NCBI GenBank assembly: GCA_016927095.1 | Contig: JAFGNI010000021.1 | Span: 1-7,267, forward strand | Reading direction: 5' to 3' | Length of the DNA stretch: 7,267 nucleotides | From: Anaerolineae bacterium | Lineage (GTDB): Bacteria > Chloroflexota > Anaerolineae > B4-G1 > SLSP01 | Shown: piece after piece, positions 6,130 to 7,267 of the stretch | How positions within the stretch are numbered: position 1 is the stretch's first letter | How the letters are laid out: each line of letters begins with the position of its first letter | Made by a program: the position numbers and the translations under genes | Notes under the pieces: model-generated | Seen by the model: the letters and a program-made list of their open reading frames with translations, nothing else | Told to the model about the DNA's origin: nothing | The model's database searches: none

Positions 6130-7267
6130 TGTAGCACCTCCACGTAGATCGGGTCCTCTGCCACCGTGAACCGAACCCAACCGTCCGTTCGCCCATCCGC
6201 GCCATCACTCACCTGACCGATGAGGTCACCGTACATGCTCGTGACGGTAACCAGAGACGCCGGTAGATCGAGCGCGTGCGGCTGTCCATCTCGAGCCCAG
6301 AACACGTACAACCTGGTCTGCCGGGCACTCATGAACTCATATCCCTCCACACCCGCAGGTGTGGGATAAACACGCAGAAAACCAGCCTGTCCTATCGTCT
6401 GGGCAGCGTACTGATACACGCCGAAAGACACTTTTGGCTCACGTTCCGTGGTGAGCAAGCCGTTGGCGCCCCACCACCCTCCACTCGGATCCATCCAGGT
6501 CCACCACGCCAGGGAGTCCAGTCCTGCTGCAGATGCCTGGGTGAAGAGCTTCACGACATATTGCGACTGGATCTGGTCCGAACCCGGGGCCGCATCGCTG
6601 TAGTAATCGCTATGCCAGCCGGCCTCGGTCACAACAAAAGGCTTGCCGCCTGCGCCGTAGTTCGTCAGCTTGTTCCTAAGGTAAGCGGTCTTGCCGATCA
6701 GACCATAGCCATAGGGATCCCACGTGGCTGCGAAGAGAGGATAGTAATGGAAGTTCATAACATCGAAGCAGTTGCCACCACCTGCGCCCAAGACGTCGTC
6801 CAGGAACTGCCGGTTGAACGAGCCCCCTTGGTCGACGAACAAATCGTAAGCGATCCCCCCGAAGACAACGTGCGTCGCTGGGTGCGCAGCCTTAGCAGCC
6901 GGGTACACAGCGCACAACATCGCCGCATACTCCGCGCCATAGTCACCCCAGAACCCCCCGTGACCTTCCTCGGCGGCAAGAGAGTTGACGCTGTCAGGCT
7001 CATTGTAGAACTCCCAATGGCGAACCACGGGAGATCCCGGAGCATCCATGTTGCCATCGCCATCATAGCGCTCGATCAGCGCCTGTACGAACTGCACGTA
7101 CTCACTCAGCGGCACTTTGTCTATTGGGCCCTGTTGTATGGTAGCAGCCCAGGAGGGGTTGCTGACGATGGTCACAATCAACTTGTGACCGGAGCGCACC
7201 GCGTTCAGAATGTCGGTATCTGCAGCGGTCCAGTCGTATTGGTCGGGCGTCACGTTCTCAGGCTCGA
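6126..7267 (-). CDS. Clan GH-A glycoside hydrolase (cellulase/GH39-like), 5' end beyond window
   Basis: The frame is open to the right edge, and the first visible residues, EPENVTPDQYDW, match the interior of a TIM barrel, so the N-terminus is missing; GTG at 7253 is an internal valine. Counting 379 visible residues, the barrel shows LIVTIVSNPSWA (29-40), WEFYNEPD with acid/base E89, NFHYYP (171-176), PFVVTEAGWHS with nucleophile E214, and LAWWTWMD (252-259). A DGDGNMD loop (68-74) just before the acid/base strand looks like a calcium-binding loop. Residues about 300-379 form a small C-terminal beta domain ending in DPIYVEVLH, as in several GH39/GH5-type enzymes. It probably hydrolyses a beta-linked polysaccharide, likely outside the cell; substrate and signal peptide cannot be judged. 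It is the first visible gene of the presumed operon and shares the catalytic layout of the next gene, but the two are clearly divergent. Confidence 0.88.
   Translation of the reverse strand, partial: EPENVTPDQYDWTAADTDILNAVRSGHKLIVTIVSNPSWAATIQQGPIDKVPLSEYVQFVQALIERYDGDGNMDAPGSPVVRHWEFYNEPDSVNSLAAEEGHGGFWGDYGAEYAAMLCAVYPAAKAAHPATHVVFGGIAYDLFVDQGGSFNRQFLDDVLGAGGGNCFDVMNFHYYPLFAATWDPYGYGLIGKTAYLRNKLTNYGAGGKPFVVTEAGWHSDYYSDAAPGSDQIQSQYVVKLFTQASAAGLDSLAWWTWMDPSGGWWGANGLLTTEREPKVSFGVYQYAAQTIGQAGFLRVYPTPAGVEGYEFMSARQTRLYVFWARDGQPHALDLPASLVTVTSMYGDLIGQVSDGADGRTDGWVRFTVAEDPIYVEVLH
6135..6141 (-). promoter_or_regulatory. Ribosome binding site suggesting a CTG start
   Basis: GGAGGTG lies inside the last codons of the upstream hydrolase and is followed by ctaca and then CTG at 6129. 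Spacing is identical to the GGAGGTG-N5-TTG signal of the FG-GAP gene. The CTG overlaps the upstream TGA as CTGA, a variant of the common ATGA coupling junction. No in-frame ATG exists near this site; an ATG at 6118-6120 is out of frame. Confidence 0.65.

Noticed and set aside
6130..6180. TTG at 6180 as start of the CARDB hydrolase
   Set aside because: No good binding site, a 55-nt overlap, and an atypical Gly/Arg-rich stretch before the signal peptide.
1..7267. tRNA, rRNA, CRISPR array, insertion sequence or attachment site
   Set aside because: I saw no spaced identical repeats, no transposase-like frame, no terminal inverted repeats and no structured RNA signature; nearly all of the window is coding.

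Overview
All five genes in this window are read from the minus strand. By eye the DNA is moderately GC-rich. The gene content points to a filamentous or biofilm-type bacterium, probably of the phylum Chloroflexota (Anaerolineae/Caldilineae-like). The grounds are exported clan GH-A glycoside hydrolases with the acid/base motif NEPD, a CARDB domain, a secreted protein ending in a short (M/Y)LPLxxR-type tail, large GT-C membrane glycosyltransferases and FG-GAP propeller proteins. This assignment rests on remembered family patterns, not on a search.

In transcription order (right to left): (1) 7267-6126, the 3' part of a clan GH-A hydrolase whose start lies beyond the right edge; (2) 6129-4627, a second exported clan GH-A hydrolase with a C-terminal CARDB domain, overlapping gene 1 through a CTGA stop/start junction; (3) 4571-2892, a GT39/ArnT-like membrane glycosyltransferase after a 55-nt gap; (4) 2907-1630, a second, different GT-C membrane glycosyltransferase overlapping gene 3 by 16 nt. 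Tight packing and shared direction suggest one operon. After a 212-nt stretch with no recognisable gene or terminator, gene 5 (1358-1, running off the left edge) encodes a secreted FG-GAP/VCBS beta-propeller protein. It has its own textbook promoter, TTGACA-17 nt-TATAAT.

Working model (inference): the two polytopic transferases use lipid-linked sugars to build or decorate a surface glycan or glycoprotein, and the two exported hydrolases trim or release such a glycan, as GH39-type PslG does in the Psl pathway. The propeller protein would be a separately controlled surface component. The most distinctive sequence-level signals are the matching GGAGGTG-N5-(T/C)TG start signals of genes 5 and 2, which imply a TTG and a rare CTG start, and the perfect sigma-70-type promoter. 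I saw no RNA gene, mobile element or CRISPR array.
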